Of a DNA stretch of 64,000 bases, positions 23,227-38,100 are shown piece by piece (position 1 is the first letter of the stretch; every line of letters begins with the position of its first letter). The notes under the pieces were generated by a model. That model saw nothing but the letters and a program-made list of their open reading frames with translations. It did no database searches and was not told the origin of the DNA. The stretch is from Gordius sp. MW1. Taxonomy: Eukaryota; Nematomorpha; Gordioida; Gordea; Gordiidae. Position numbers and translations under genes: made by a program. Location of the stretch: NCBI GenBank assembly GCA_964036665.1, contig OZ038529.1:10090501-10154500 (forward strand), in the 5' to 3' direction.

Positions 23227-26119
23227 ATGGTATTGGTATTTAAAATACTGTGTATATTAATACACCAATATATACAACTTATCGCTAATATGGAATCTGA
23301 TGTATTATTTAATGATAGAAGTAATATTTCCGATGAGCGCAAAATGTGCAATAACATGGTGAAAAGAGCGATATCTTTGTCGGTTATGAATTCAACGGAC
23401 ATCCGCAGTGTAAACTCTAAATCAATACATGATAAATCATCCGATCCATTATACAATATCAATGCAATTGCTCAGAAAAAAACGCGTGGCGTAGATGATG
23501 ATGACGACGACATTGAGGATTATCCCGATCTATTAACAACCAAGCGGCCAGATATAAATGAGCCGGTAACCCTCTTACCTATTAAAGTAGGTGTCATGTT
23601 ACCTTTTCTCGGGGATTACCCGTTCTCGTTGGAGAAAGTTTACGGCATCACCCTTTTGGCATTAAGAAAAATAAACGACGCCATTTTTCGAGATGTCATA
23701 AACTTACGCGAAGGCGTTAAGCCACCCAACAATGGTAGTCGAAAGATAAAAGCATTGCTGCACCTCACTTATGCTGACACAGGAAGCGATGGAATGGGTA
23801 AAAACATCTATCATGAATGCAGCGAAGAGTTTGCCACTTTTCACGCCACAAATTTATACTATGAAACGGGAGTGGTAGCATTTTTGGGACCCTTGTGCTA
23901 CCTGACTTTTATATCGGTAGCGTATTTAACTACACGATGGAACATACCTATGATAACGTCTTTAGGGCCGGACGTGGCGAATTCTATAGCATGGCCAACC
24001 GCGATACGAACGGGATTTAAAACTACCGACATACAAAATGCCATATTGGCTCTTTTAAATGTTTACGGGTGGAACGATTATTTTTTCTTATACCTAGAAT
24101 TACCTAGAAGTTTGGGACTTTTTACACTTGATTACAGTATGCACATCATTCAAAATTCCATCCCTCCTCCGATAGGCACTTACAAATTAAATTCATCATC
24201 CTTACGCACTGATGCAAATATGTTGTATCCATTACTCTTTGGAAGCGTCTTTGCTAGAGGTAATAGAAGAATTTTGATATTTTTTAAACTAACCCACATA
24301 ATTTATTTAAAAACCTATTGTTAATTGATCATAAAAGTGATTTTTTATTATTTTGTTGAACAAGTTTTTGTGGTTGAGGCATCGGTCAGTGTAACCAAGC
24401 AAGTAATTCTTGAAGCGTATGACATGGGCCTCCTATCTGAAGGAGATTATGTTTTTATTGCTACAGAGTTATGGGATTGCCCGTGTTTTGGCGGCACTTT
24501 TTTCAATTTTTCCGGAGACAGTCGCGTGGAGGTTTAATTTTAGATCATAATTTATTTATTTCGATCTATTTTAAAACTTCTTACATTTTTTAAATGCACA
24601 TAGACTACTTAATGTGTTAATGACGGCCCTTTATATACAGCCTTGCAAAATGAATTTTCTGGGCCTGAACTCGACTTTCTTATCTTTGATATGACCGCCA
24701 CCGACCCGAGCCCGGCCCGTTTTTTAATAAAAAGCAAATTTTACACGTGAAGACTATTTTGACTTTCTAATAGAATGTATTTAACTATTATTCATAATTT
24801 GAAACAAGGATAAGTTGGAAATAAAAAAACCAATAATTACATTTATTACTCTAGAAAAACCTATATTAATTCAAAATAAATAGGATTTGAAGATTGCCTA
24901 TGAATCCTTATTGATAATAACTCTTAAACAAGAAGACGACAAAGACATACAAAACTACAAGAACGTCGTCAAAAAATTTTCGAAACAATTGAATGAATTC
25001 ACCCATGATTTTAAAAACGAAGAGGTAACTGCTGAAGGTTAAAACCCATGGTTTCTTTTTGGTCGCAGACTTGATTAAATTTCTTTCATTTCTTGATTAG
25101 TAATCATTTTCATATTTTAATTTGCTTAGCGATTTGCAATTTATTAGACGTTTAATATTATGAGCTATTATTAAACTAATTTAAATTTAGGTACTAAACT
25201 AAGTCATTTATATTGTTTGTAGTTAAGTCTTATTGTAACCGGTCTATATGAAGGGTTGTTGCTATATGCAAACGCATTAAAAGATCATTTGGAAGAAGGT
25301 GGATCAATTGATGAAGGAAAAGAAATAACTGCCAAAATGAGAAATAACCGATTTTATAGTAATGACAAAAAAAGTCACCTTGGACTTTAAATTTTACATA
25401 TTATTTTTCCCCATAATGTAAAAAATAATATACTTCCCCATTTTGCAATAATACATAATTAATGTCTTGATTTTAGATGTATAAGCCTTTTTTTAATTTT
25501 AAAACCTTTCATTTAATATCAAAGATTGAATCATTGCAACAGAACATTGTTATTAAAACAAAATTATTTTATAAAATGAATCCCAGCACCTTTAATGTCC
25601 TCAGGCTGGTGCACATAAATGATTTGAAGATTTTTTATTTGAATTATCATACTTAAGCTTCCAACATTATAAATTTGTCGATATTAATACCTAATATCTA
25701 AATCTTTCCAAGGCGTACGATTTTGTTTACCAAAAAATTATCTTTGGCTTTTGAGTTAAATCTATTCGATGGGACTTAATTATCATAGATAGTGAGAAAT
25801 AGTCAACAAATTGATAACTAACTTTCAAATTGGATGTGGACTATAATTAATATCTAAGATGTTTTTTATTTTTCTTTAATACTAGTTTGTTTTTTCACAT
25901 AAACCCATTTATAATTTACATAATTTTTTTGTGTTAAAAAGTTTTTAATTGTAAATTTAATTATTGCTAACATTTTTTAAAATTTTTAAAGTGAGAAACT
26001 CTAGATCTACATGTATTTATTTAATAGGCGAAATGGGGGAAACGAAAATCGATCAAGGTGGTGACAAAATTTTAGATTACATAATATGGGATTTTGATGG
26101 GACAACTGAAAAATGGATA
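23227..26119 (+). CDS. Guanylyl cyclase exons 1-5: signal peptide and ligand-binding ectodomain
   Basis: The start [20 protein letters not shown] is a plausible signal peptide, which favours the first ATG over the later Met-22. An acidic run ([14 protein letters not shown]) precedes the ANF-receptor fold, recognised by [32 protein letters not shown] and, in exon 2, [11 protein letters not shown] with [12 protein letters not shown]. Exon 5 holds [14 protein letters not shown], the usual membrane-proximal strand. Exon 2 uses the weak donor GTTTAA. Confidence 0.88.
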
Positions 26120-29100
26120 GTAAGTATTCGCTTATCATTAGTATTATTTTAATCATGGGCATATTAAGTATTTAAAATTTTTCTAAAATTTATTACTATA
26201 ATTCAAATCATTAGCAAATTCTCTTTTGTTGCGGCTGCGACATTTAACCTTTTATAAGGCAACCGTAGTCACAAGATTAAAACTCTCATACATAATCAAA
26301 ATAAAAAACAAACTATTTTAATTGAGCTATTACTAATTACTTTTTCTGACATGGGGTTGTATCCGCCTATTTGGTCATTATAATATTTTTGCATAAGTGT
26401 TTATTTTAATTAATGTAATAAATTTACGAATAGAAATGACAATTTTTATAAGGTATTGAAGAGATATTAGCAAAAAAGTGTTTAATATATTGGTTTACAA
26501 AACTACTTTATAGCTTTTCCCAATTTTTAGAATCTTCTGTTGCATGTTTGTAATAAAAGCCTTGATTAATAAAAATTTGTGCGAGGGCTAAAATGTAATA
26601 TTAATAAACATTTTGTAACGCGACAAACTAAGAACTCTGAATAACTTTTTATATAAATAAACAATAATTTTTTATACTGTCACAAATTTAATTGTAGAAC
26701 CAAATTTATATGTGTGTAGAATAATTAACATTTGAACACTACCTACGACGGTCCCAAGTCCGTGTGCAAAAAGTAGAGGGTTGGCGTCAGGTCGGAAACC
26801 GGCTATAAAAACCAACTCTAAAATTATGATAGTTTCAAAGAAGATTTTACAAGAAAAGGCTAGGGCGTCCTCCACAAATGACGCGCACTGCATACCCCGC
26901 CCGTGCAATGTGAAAAATACACTAGGGTCACTGCCCAACTCACAACGAAGGCGGTTAAGGAAATCAGTTATTGAAAGAATGCGAATAACGTGTTGGAATG
27001 TGGGAACGTTGACGGGGAAGAGCATCGAGGTCGCACAAATGCTAAAAAAAGAAAGGTACACATCGCTTGCCTACAAGAGACAAGGTGGAACGGAACGAAA
27101 GCTGGGGAATTAGAAAGGATACAAGCTTTTCTACAATGGGTCACCAAATCGTAGAAACGGGGTCGGTATCGTTCTAAGCAAATCGTTCAAGGACAAGGTA
27201 GTGGAAGTCAAGCGTTGTTCCGATAGGCTAATGCGGGTGAAAATTGCAGATCAATGGGGCCTCCTAACCGTTATGTCCGCGTATGCCCCCCAAATTGGGT
27301 GTTCGGAATCAGAGAAAGACATATTCTTCGATTCATTGGAAAAGGAAATACAAGGAATAGGATAGGAAGAAAGGCTAATTATTGGGGCAGATTTCAACGC
27401 TCATGTAGGAAAAGATTGTCTCGGGTATGAACGCAATCATGGAGGCTATGGGCATGGTCTGAAGAACAAAGAAGGGGAAAAACTTCTCCAAGTATCCCAA
27501 GCATATGACATGGCGATCGTTAACACCTATTTTCAAAAACGCGAAGATCATATTGTGACCTATAGAAGTAGGAAGCATTTTAGTCAATTGACTATTTGCA
27601 TATACGGCGAAAGGACTTATGGAGTATCAAGGATTGCATAGTAATACCGGGAGAAGAAATCGCCAAGCAACATCGTCCCCTTGTTATGGATCTTGACAGA
27701 AGAGTATTTCCCGGAAGAAGAAAGGTCTATGAACCCCGAATTTGATACGAAAGGCCAAAAGGATACGTCGACGAACGAAGAATACCATCAAAAAGCCTCC
27801 TCACTCTTGGGTGCAAAAAAGTTGCAAAGGGACGTAGACGATTAGGAGACGCTATCTAAGGGTAAGGAAACAGCGATTCATGTTCTAGGACAGACCAAAG
27901 GAGGCAAAGCTATGAATAGGGAACTATGGTGGTGGGATCAATCGGTTAAAGATTTCATCGAAAGAAAGAAAAATCTATATAGACGGTGGTATAAATCAAA
28001 AAGGGAGAATTATCAAGAATATAGGGACGCAAAAAAGGCCGTTGCAATAACGAAGAATGCCGCCTACACCGAGATGGCAAACAAACTGGTTCATAAAGGG
28101 GGTGATAGGCTTATGTACAAATTGGCCAAGATAAGGGAGAAGAAAAGTCGCGATGTCGGAGTTCTTAAAATAGTCAAAAACGAGAAGGTTCAAACCTTAT
28201 TCAAGCCGAAAGAAGTGATGGAAAGATGGAAAGGATATTTTAAGAAACTTATGAATATTGCAAATGACAAAGATTCCCTTCCCAAAATTGAGCCAAATAT
28301 AAGTATGGTCGAACTCTTTCAGGAGGATGAAGTTAGGACACAAATGAACAAGATGCAAAAAGGAAAAGCAAATGTCCCAGATGGAATACCAATGGAAGCA
28401 TTGCTAGGATGTCGTGAAGAAGGAGTCACCACCATGACGAACCTCCTTAACAAGATATTGGTAGAAGAGCGAATTCCAAATCAATGGAGAGCAAGTACGA
28501 TTATACCCTTATTTAAAGGCAAAGGAGACCCTCAGGACTGTAGCAATTACAGAGGTATCAAGCTAACTTGTCACTCCTTGAAGCTTATGTAAAGAATCTT
28601 AGTAACAAGGTTGAAAAACGAGATGGAAATATCGGCTAATCAATTCGGATTTGTGGCCGGCAAATCCACAATCGACCCAATCTTCGCACTAAGACAAATG
28701 ATGGATAAGTTTGATGAAAAGAGGAAAGACCTACATTTTGTCTTTATCGTCTTGGAGAAAGCTTATGACACGGTCCCCCGCGATTTAATATGGTGGTGCC
28801 TGAGAAAGCAAAATATTCCTGACGCATAGGTACGGCTTATGAAAAATATTTATGAAGCCTCAAACTCTAGCTTTAGGACGACAGTTGGAGACTCTAAATC
28901 TTTTCGGGTTAAAATTGGATTACATCAAGGATCTGCTTTAAGTCCCTCTTTATTTAATATGATTATAGACACGATAACGAGGGACATTCAAAAGCCATCG
29001 CCATGGTGTATGCTATATGCCGATGATATAGTACTATGCGAGGAAACAAGGGAGAAAGTATTCAAAGAAGCCGAAAAGTGGTCGAAGCGCTTAGCTGAAT

Positions 29101-32100
29101 ATGGTTTAAAGGTCAACGATCGAAAAAGGGTATACATGGAAATGAACGTTACAGGCACCCCATCGCTGGATGACCATCTAAAGTATCCAAAAGTAGACAG
29201 ATTCATATACCTCGGCTCGATGCTACATCAAGAGGGAGGTTGCGCAGCGGAAGTCAATGCCCGGATCCAAAAAAGATGGCTAAAATGGCGAAGTATATCC
29301 GGTGTAATGTGCGACAAGAAAGTGCCAATATGGTTGAAAAGCAAAGCTTACAAATCCATCGTAAGATCGGTGTTACTCTATGGAAGTGAAACATGGGCAT
29401 TAAACACCACGGAAGGAAAGCTATTACAAGTCACAGAGATGAGAATGATACGATGGAGCTTGGGGTATACTAAGCTCGACCATATGACGAATGACTTTCT
29501 CATGACAAAAATGGGTATTCAACCTATGGCGGACATGATTAACGAAAATCGGCTAAAAGATATGGGCATATACTAAGAAGGGACACGGATGACGTAAATC
29601 GAAAAATACTGGACATGGAGGTAACGGGGAAGAGAGGAAGTGGACGACCCCGTGTCACGAGGAAAGGGCAAGTCGATAAAGTTATGAAAACTAAAGAGAT
29701 TAGTAAAGATATGGCACTCACCCGGTCAAGATGGAAGAAGCTTACCCAAACAAACCCCACGAATGTGGGACCAAATAACTGATAAAGAAGAAGAAGAAGA
29801 ATTTACATTTGGTGGCAATTATTAAGCCTACGCGACGTTTATTTATTATATTCATATATAGTGACAATCGAAGATCAAATGAGCAATTAATAGTTTATCC
29901 CTATTATAAATATTTTATGTTTTAGTTGTTATTCTGGAAAATCGGCAATGGTAAAAATAAAGTTTAAATTGATATCAATCTCTAGCCTGCGTTGTTGTTT
30001 TCCAGCGAACAAAACGTACTACTGCCATATGAGGATAACGATATCAAATGGCCAATGAGGGACGATGCACCACCTAATGAGCCAAGATGTGGTTTCCGTG
30101 GTGATAACGCATTCTGTATACCCCCCGAACCCATCTCTTTACTAGGAGTATTTACCATAATGCTGTCCTTTTTAGTTATAGTTGGGGCGATTCTCGCCAT
30201 TTATTTGTACAGGTACATGATTAATCTTAAAAGTTTTAATCTTTATACATAACTCTTCTTACATCTTTTAATCAGCCTCATATAATTTTACACTAGATGA
30301 TTCGAAAATTGTTAAATGACCTTAGTGATTGTTGTTCAAACTATGTGCTATATATTTGAGGTTTTTTTTTATTTTAATCGAAGTGGTCATTATAAAATAG
30401 AAAAATTAAACTGGAAGCGGAATTAGCCGATCGATGGTGGGAAATACGATTAGCTGACATAAAGTTGTCACAGGGTAAGAGTGCGACCTCTCTCAGTGAT
30501 AGGATGTCTCAAATGACCGAAGGAGATGTAACGTATAAAAGTTCATTAAAAATTTAAAAATATTACGAATTAAGAATGCTAACAAACCTTCCTCGGAGGA
30601 AACACCCATCGATACACGAACGTCAAAATATTCTTTGACATCCAGAAGCTTTGTGACTGGAGAATATAGAGTAAGTGATGATAGGATATTAACATGAAAA
30701 ATTGATTATATTATTATTAGGGCGTAGCACTTAATATAAAAGGAATGGACTTGCAACCGGAGTTTCGTGTCAACCGCCAGATACTAATTGAATTTAAATA
30801 TGTAAGTTTATCATCTAAACGCTTAGTCTTGTTGCTTTAAGAATTCAAAAATTGCAGCTTACGAACAATTATTGAAGATTTAAAGAAGAAATCGGAATTT
30901 AAAACAGCCTTAACTTTGTAAAATGCTTTGGTAATTTTAAAAAGTGGCTTCTTAGTCAATGTTTACAAAACTATGAATAGGCTTTTAAAATAAAAATAAA
31001 TTATTTATACAAATATAACATGACTCTTCATCCTGCGGCAATTCATTTCAAGGTACATCATACATAATAATAATAACCTTTGCTTTTTGAACGTATCTCA
31101 AAACTCATTTTTATTTTGAGTAAAAGCCATATATTAAATGCATTATCTATTTATTTTCAAAAATACCTAGGTATTAGCTATTAACATAACATCAATGTAA
31201 CACAGCTCAATTGTTTATAGTCTCAACATGCATATTTATTTGTTAATACATACACTGGCGTAGCTAACATTTCCCTTAGGAGTGCCGAACTTACATTTTA
31301 CATTTGCGGGGAGGGGTCAATGGCGGTTTAAACATAAGTTTCATAGTTTCAAATCAACTATTCCTTTATAATATTTTCTTTTCAAAATTCACCAAAACTC
31401 GTACCTTTTTAAGTCCATATCATTACTGTGTTCCCAAATCTTAGATCTTCCCTCATTCGTGTACCTTCGACATACACAAGAATGCGAGATTATAAACCTG
31501 CAACGGGCCTCTTTAAATTTATCAGCTCGCCCGTTACAAATATATAAACTGTGGGTCGGGTCAGGGCCCATTAAATAATAAATGATACCGGCCCGCTAAT
31601 TTTTACAAAGCCCGAAGCCCGGAGTTTAAATAATTGCTTGGGGAGGGGGGCAAAGGTGCTCTTTAGGGGCCTTGGCCCCGCCTACGCCACTGGCTTATAA
31701 AATATGTGATTTTTTAGACCTGAACTTTAGTTTCTAAATCAATCCCGAACACTTTTGAATAATTAACATATTACAAGGAGAAAATAGCCATCGATTTGTC
31801 AACTTCATAATAAATGATACTTTTAAACTTATTTTTTGTCAGTCATTATTCTGTTTAATATTTTCTTTTGTATATTAAAATACCTATATACTAGAACATT
31901 AAGAGCGTTGATGTTGCAGGGCATTTTATATATGTATAACTATAAAAGTTTTACTTTACTATACAAGAACAATTATCGTATTTAGATCAACACTTTCTCT
32001 TTAGTGTAAACTTATTTCTTTAAACCAATTGTTAATTTAAACATGTAGGTTTTTTAATTTGCTGATTTTCAATTTAATCACTGTTATATAATGTGAATTT

Positions 32101-35100
32101 AAGCTACGCGAAGTCCAGCACACCAACCTGTGCCGATTTATTGCCGTAGCCTTTGATTTGCCAAAAATATATGTTTTGATGGAACATTGTAATAAGGGGA
32201 CCCTTCAAGTAATGTGAATTAAGTTGTAATATAAAAAGATTTTGTATTAATTATAATAAAACAACTTTTTATTGATTAGGCCATAATTAAGAATGAATCA
32301 TTTCAAATGGATATGGAAATGAAGACTGCATTTATAAGGGACATTGCCGCCGTAAAATATATTGTATTTTTAGTTAATGATTATAGGGAATGTTGTACTT
32401 GCATTTGACCCCAATTTCGTTTCACGGCAATCTGAGGTCGGGCGAATGTTTTCTAGATTCCCGATTCTCTGTAAAGTTATCAGGATTTGGTTTAAATAGT
32501 ATAAGAGAATTGGAAATTAATGATGACTCTGAATTGGAATACCAACTAAGTATTAATATATACAATTTTTTAATGAAAAGCTATAAAATGTGTGAATTTG
32601 TTTAGAGAAAATATGGATGGCACCCGAAATTATTAGATCTGACTATCACATTGTGGGAACCAGAGAAGGTGATGTATATAGTTTTGGTGTAATTATGCAA
32701 GAAATATTAATGCGGTGTGCTCCGTATCAAACGCCAAACAACGCTGATAAGTTTAACATTACAGAGCCATTAGGTAATAACAACTTGGATAGATATTGAA
32801 TCTTGTAAACAATATTAGTTTCGAAAAATAGTTTCATTTATGAACATTTTTATTAAATTAAGTGATATTATTAAAATGATAACTGAGACATTATAATATA
32901 CTACTAACCTTTGCTCAATTACTATAGTTATAATAGCTAAAGTCAAAGGCTTCCATGATCCACCTTTTAGGCCTGTGATTGGATCTAGCGATCAACTTGA
33001 AATTCCTAATGCTTGGATTAATTTGGCCAAAAGTTGTTGGGAAGAAAACCCAGACTTTAGACCCACGTTCCAACAAATCAATGCCAACATAAAAAAAATG
33101 AACAAGTCTTTTTTGTTGATAGCTCTGTTATTATTATTATATAATATAAGACACAATTGTAATAAATTGTGTTATTTTAATGGGCGATTTGACCAAGTCT
33201 ATAATATTTTTACAAAGGGGGAAGGATGATAATGTGGTAGATAGCTTATTAAAGAGGATGGAACTATACGCTAATAATTTGGAACTTTTGGTCGAAGAAC
33301 GGACTAGCGCTTATGTCGAACAAAAGAAAAAAGCCGATAATTTATTATATCGCATAATGCCCGAGTACGTTGAATATTTTATGATAAAATAATCATATTT
33401 TTATTTCCCAAGTTTTCTATTTCAAAAAATGCAGATTGTGAATAATAAGAATTTTATATAGTGCGCGATCATTTAACTTGGTGTAAGATAAATATTAATT
33501 GCTATGCAATTTATGGGCTCGTTTTTTGGTGTCCGTCCGTCCGTCCGTCGTCCGTTACCCTCCCTATCTATTTGCATTGGGTATATTAGGTTATCGCTTT
33601 TTTAAATTAATGCATGAGAAAGAGGTGCCCCACCCCTCATCTCTATCTCCCTTGCTGTGTTATTTTTTAAATTAATGCATAAGAGGTCCCCCACCCCTCA
33701 TCTCTATCTCCCTCGGTGTGTTATATATAAGATTTGTTAAATTATCTATTATATAATAAACATAAATAAAAGTTGTTTACTTTTAATGCTATGCAATTTA
33801 ACTAGTTATATAATAAACATAAATAAAAGTTGTTTACTTTTTAATTGCTATGCAATTTAACTAGTTTTGGGGTTAGAATCCCGGAGTTTTTTTGACTCTT
33901 ATGATTGTTCTTGTTACTATCATTGATAATAAGACTTTTTGGCCGTCCGTTGGCTGCTGACCAATGAAAAAAATGACCATTGGCCAGAATGTGAATCCGA
34001 GTTTATTTTTTCGTTTTTTTTTGACTATTATGATTGCTTGTTACTACCATTGCTATTATCACTTTTTGGCCGTCCGCTGGCTCCTGACCGATGGAAAAAA
34101 TGACCATTGGCCAAAATGTGAATCGAAATTATTTTTTTCGTTTTTTTTCTGACTATTATGATTGTTCCTGTTCCTACCATTGCTATTATGACTTTTTGGC
34201 CGTCCGCTGGCTGCTGACCAATGGAATAAAATGACCATTGGCCAAAATGTGATTCGAAAATTTTTTTTTCGTTTTTTTTTACTCTTATGAATTTATATCC
34301 ACTTTTACCGTGTGCTGGCTGCTGACCAATGGAAAAAAATGACCATTGGCCAAAGTGAGCATCAAAATTTTTTTTCCCGTTTTTTTGGCTATCATTGACT
34401 TATAGAGTATCTGTTGGTACTGACCAATAGAGAAAAAGTGACCATTGGCCAAATTTTTGATTTTTTTAATTAAAAATTGTTCAAATTCAACAAAAAATTT
34501 ATCCCAACAATTCTGCAAATTCTTAACATTGTGTATGTTTTATAATATAATGTTTGTTAGACCCATAATCACTAAAGGCCATAAAAACTAATGTAATACG
34601 CAACTAGATGCAAACACTAAATCTAACCCTAACCCTTGCCTATATTACATTTTGCCTATAATGGAAAATTTGTATAAATAATTAATTAATCATTAGGCAT
34701 TTAATACCCCCCTATAGGCATTCTCGCCCCTTCCCACCTTTCTCGCCCATAAATTGCATAGCAAATATGATACATTTATACGAAGTACAGATGAGTCGTC
34801 CCCCCTTCCCTTCCCCTCTTCCCTTCCCTTCTCCCCCTTCCCACGAGGGCCGAAGGCCCGAGTTTTCATTAATTGCTATGCAATTTATGGGCTCGTTTTT
34901 TGGTGTCCGTCCGTCGTCCGTCCGTTGTATCCTCCCTATCTATTTGCATTGGGTATATTAGGTTATCGCTTTTTTAAATTAATGCATGAGAAAGAGGTGC
35001 CCCACCCCTCATCTCTATCTCCCTCGCTGTGTTATTTTTTAAATTAATGCATAAGAGGTGCCCCACCCCTCATCTCTATCTCCCTCGCTTTCGGGCGGGG

Positions 35101-38100
35101 TCGGGTTTTAATTGCTACGTTAAATTAATGCATAAGTATATCTATTCGTTTTTGAATTGAGTAACGTCGATATTAATTGCTATAATTACCCTATGCCCTC
35201 CACTACAAGAGTTTGGGTTAGAATCTCGGAGTTTTTTTAGACTCTTATGATTGTTCTTGTTACTACCATTATTAATAAGACTTTTTGGCCGTCTGCTGAC
35301 CAATGAAAAAAATGACCATTGGCCAAAATGTGAATCCAAGTTTCTTTTTTCTTTTTTTTGACTATTATGATTGTTCCTGTTACTACCATTGCTAATACGA
35401 CTTTTCGGCCGTCCACTGGCTGCTGATTAAAGAAAAAATGACCATTGGCCAAAATGTGAATCCAAGTTTATTTTTTCGTTTTTTTTTTGACTATTATGAT
35501 TGTTCCTGTTACTACCATTGCTATTATGACTTTTTGTCCGTCTGCTGGCTGCTGACCAATGAAAAAAATGACCATTGGCCAAAATGTGAATCCAAGTTTA
35601 TTTTTTCGTTTTTTTTTGATTATTATGATTGTTCCTGTTACTACCATTGCTATTATGACTTTTTGGCCGTCCGCTGGCTGCTGACCGATGGAAAAAATGA
35701 TTGGTCAAAATGTGATTCCAAGTTTTTTTTTCGTTTTAGTTTTGACTATTACGATTGTTCTTGTTACTATCATTGATAATAAGACTTTTTGGCCGTCCGC
35801 TGGCTGCTGACCAATGAAAAAAATGACCATTGGCCAAAATGTGAATCCGAGTTTATTTTTCCGTTTTTTTTGACTATTATGATTATTCCTGTTACTACCA
35901 TTGCGATTATGACTTTTGGCCGTCCGCTGGCTGCTGACCGATGGAAAAAATGACCATTGGCCAAAATGTGATTCCAAGTTTTTTTTTCGTTTTAGTTTTG
36001 ACCATTATGATTGTTTCTGTTACTACCATTGCTATTATGACTTTTTGGCCGTCTGCTGGCTGCTGACCAATGAAAAAAATGACCATTGGCCAAAATATGA
36101 ATCGAAATTATTTTTTTCGTTTTTGACTATTATGATTGTTCCTGTTCCTACCATTGCTATTATGACTTTTTGGCCGTCCGCTGGCTGCTGACCAATGGAA
36201 TAAAATGACCATTGGCCAAAATGTGATTCGAAAATTTTTTTTTCGTTTTTTTTTGACTATTATGAATTTATATCCACTTTTACCGTGTCCTGGCTGCTGA
36301 CCAATGGAATAAAATGACCATTGGCCAAAATGTGATTTGAAAATTTTTTTTTCGTTTTTTTTACTCTTATGAATTTATATCCATTTTTACCGTGTGCTAG
36401 CTGCTGACCGATGGAAAAAAATGACCATTGGCCAAAGTGAGCATCAAATTTTTTTTCCCGTTTTTTTGGCTATCATTGACTTATAGAGTATCTGTTGGTA
36501 CTGACCAATGGAGAAAAAATGACCATTCGCCAAATTTTTGATTTTTGTAATTAAAAATTGTTCAAATTCAACAAAAATTTCTCCCAGCAATTCTGCAAAT
36601 TCTTAACATTGTGATGTTTTATAATATAATGTTTGTTAGACCCATAATCACTAAAGGCCGTAAAAACTAATGTAATACGCAACTAGATGCAAACACTAAA
36701 TCTAACCCTAACCCTTGCCTATATTACATTTTGCCTATATTACATTTTGCCTATAAATGGAAAATTTGTATAAATAATTAATTAATCATTAGGCATTTAA
36801 TACCCCCCTATAGGCATTCTCGCCCCTTCCCACCTTTCTCGCCCATAAATTGCATAGCAAATATGATACATTTATACGAAGTAAAGATGAGTCGTCCCCC
36901 CTTCTCCCCTCCCCTTCTCCCCTCCCCCTTCCAACGAGGGCCGAAGGCCCGAGTTTTTTATATATTGTATTATTTAGAATTACAAAGGAAACAATTTTGA
37001 TTTTAAAAGTTGAATAATAAAATGATCAACTATATGATAGTTTCCAATTTTATACATGAAAATATACATATAATTTAGTTGAGTGCGATTATGACTTTTA
37101 AAGTCAAGTTTAATCAATCAATTTTACAATGATGAACTTTATAACCTTGATTTTTGAAAGAATAAAAGTGATGAAAGCCGTAATATTTTTAATTATTGAT
37201 CAAATAAGGCTAAGTATTTAAATGTTAATTTTAAAAGCAATGTTAAAAATAATAACTTGCCCCAATAATATATTCTAGAGATTAGAGAAAAACAAAAATG
37301 CTAATAGTATTTGAATCCATTGATATATCATTATGTATAAGTTATTCAATGGAATCTAATAAAGATATCAATATAAACCACTCTTTAAGTAATGCAAATA
37401 CTTGTTTATTAATGTTTAGATCAGTGGCAGAAAAACTGAAATCGGGTTTGACTGTTGAACCGATAACCTATGAAGGTGTGACGATATATTTTAGTGACAT
37501 TGTGGGATTTACTTCAATGTCATCCGAAAGCACGCCATTCGAAGTATTTATATAAGTTGTCAATGAATAATTTTCAGTTTTACATCATAAACATAAAAGA
37601 ACACATTTAGGTTAATTATTTTTCGAAATTAAACATCATTTTATGATTTTCGAATCTCATCTACACCTTTAGAAAGTGATTCTCTTTGGCTAATGTTTTT
37701 AGTATTTGACCCAGGTTTTTTGGCCGTAAATCAACAATCTCAGATAGAGTCTCTTAACGTAGATAACCATTTAGCCCAATTGAAAATATCGTAAGTTTCT
37801 TGCAAACGTCGGAGGTTTTGTTTTAACTTAAGTAATATGTGTAACTCAGCAAAGACGTTACGTCCTTTAAGCTGTCTACATAAATTCTATAACCATTTTA
37901 GTCTCCAAATTTAAAAAAATAACTAAAAACATTTTTTACTAATTTTTAATTTGGATTTAATTTCGCAACATATTGTATTCATTAATCTTGCAATTGGTAT
38001 ATTTACATTGAATGACAATATTTTAGAAAATAAACATTATATACTATAGGTTGTTACGTTTTTGAACGACCTATACACTTGTTTCGATAGCATTTTATCG

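Noticed and set aside
34615-34640. Interstitial telomere at CTAACCCTAACCC
   Set aside because: Only two units, embedded at the same place in several transposon copies, so it is part of the element rather than a fused chromosome end.
35438-36191. Long plus-strand open frames repeating Phe/Tyr/Cys/His-rich blocks
   Set aside because: They arise because the A/T-rich minisatellite units of copy B2 are near multiples of three. The same happens on the other strand and in copies A, B1 and C. No start context, introns or family match.
35238-36540. CRISPR-like array of regular repeats
   Set aside because: Units are about 100-130 bp, diverged and contiguous without unique spacers, in a eukaryotic intron. 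This is a minisatellite inside a transposon.
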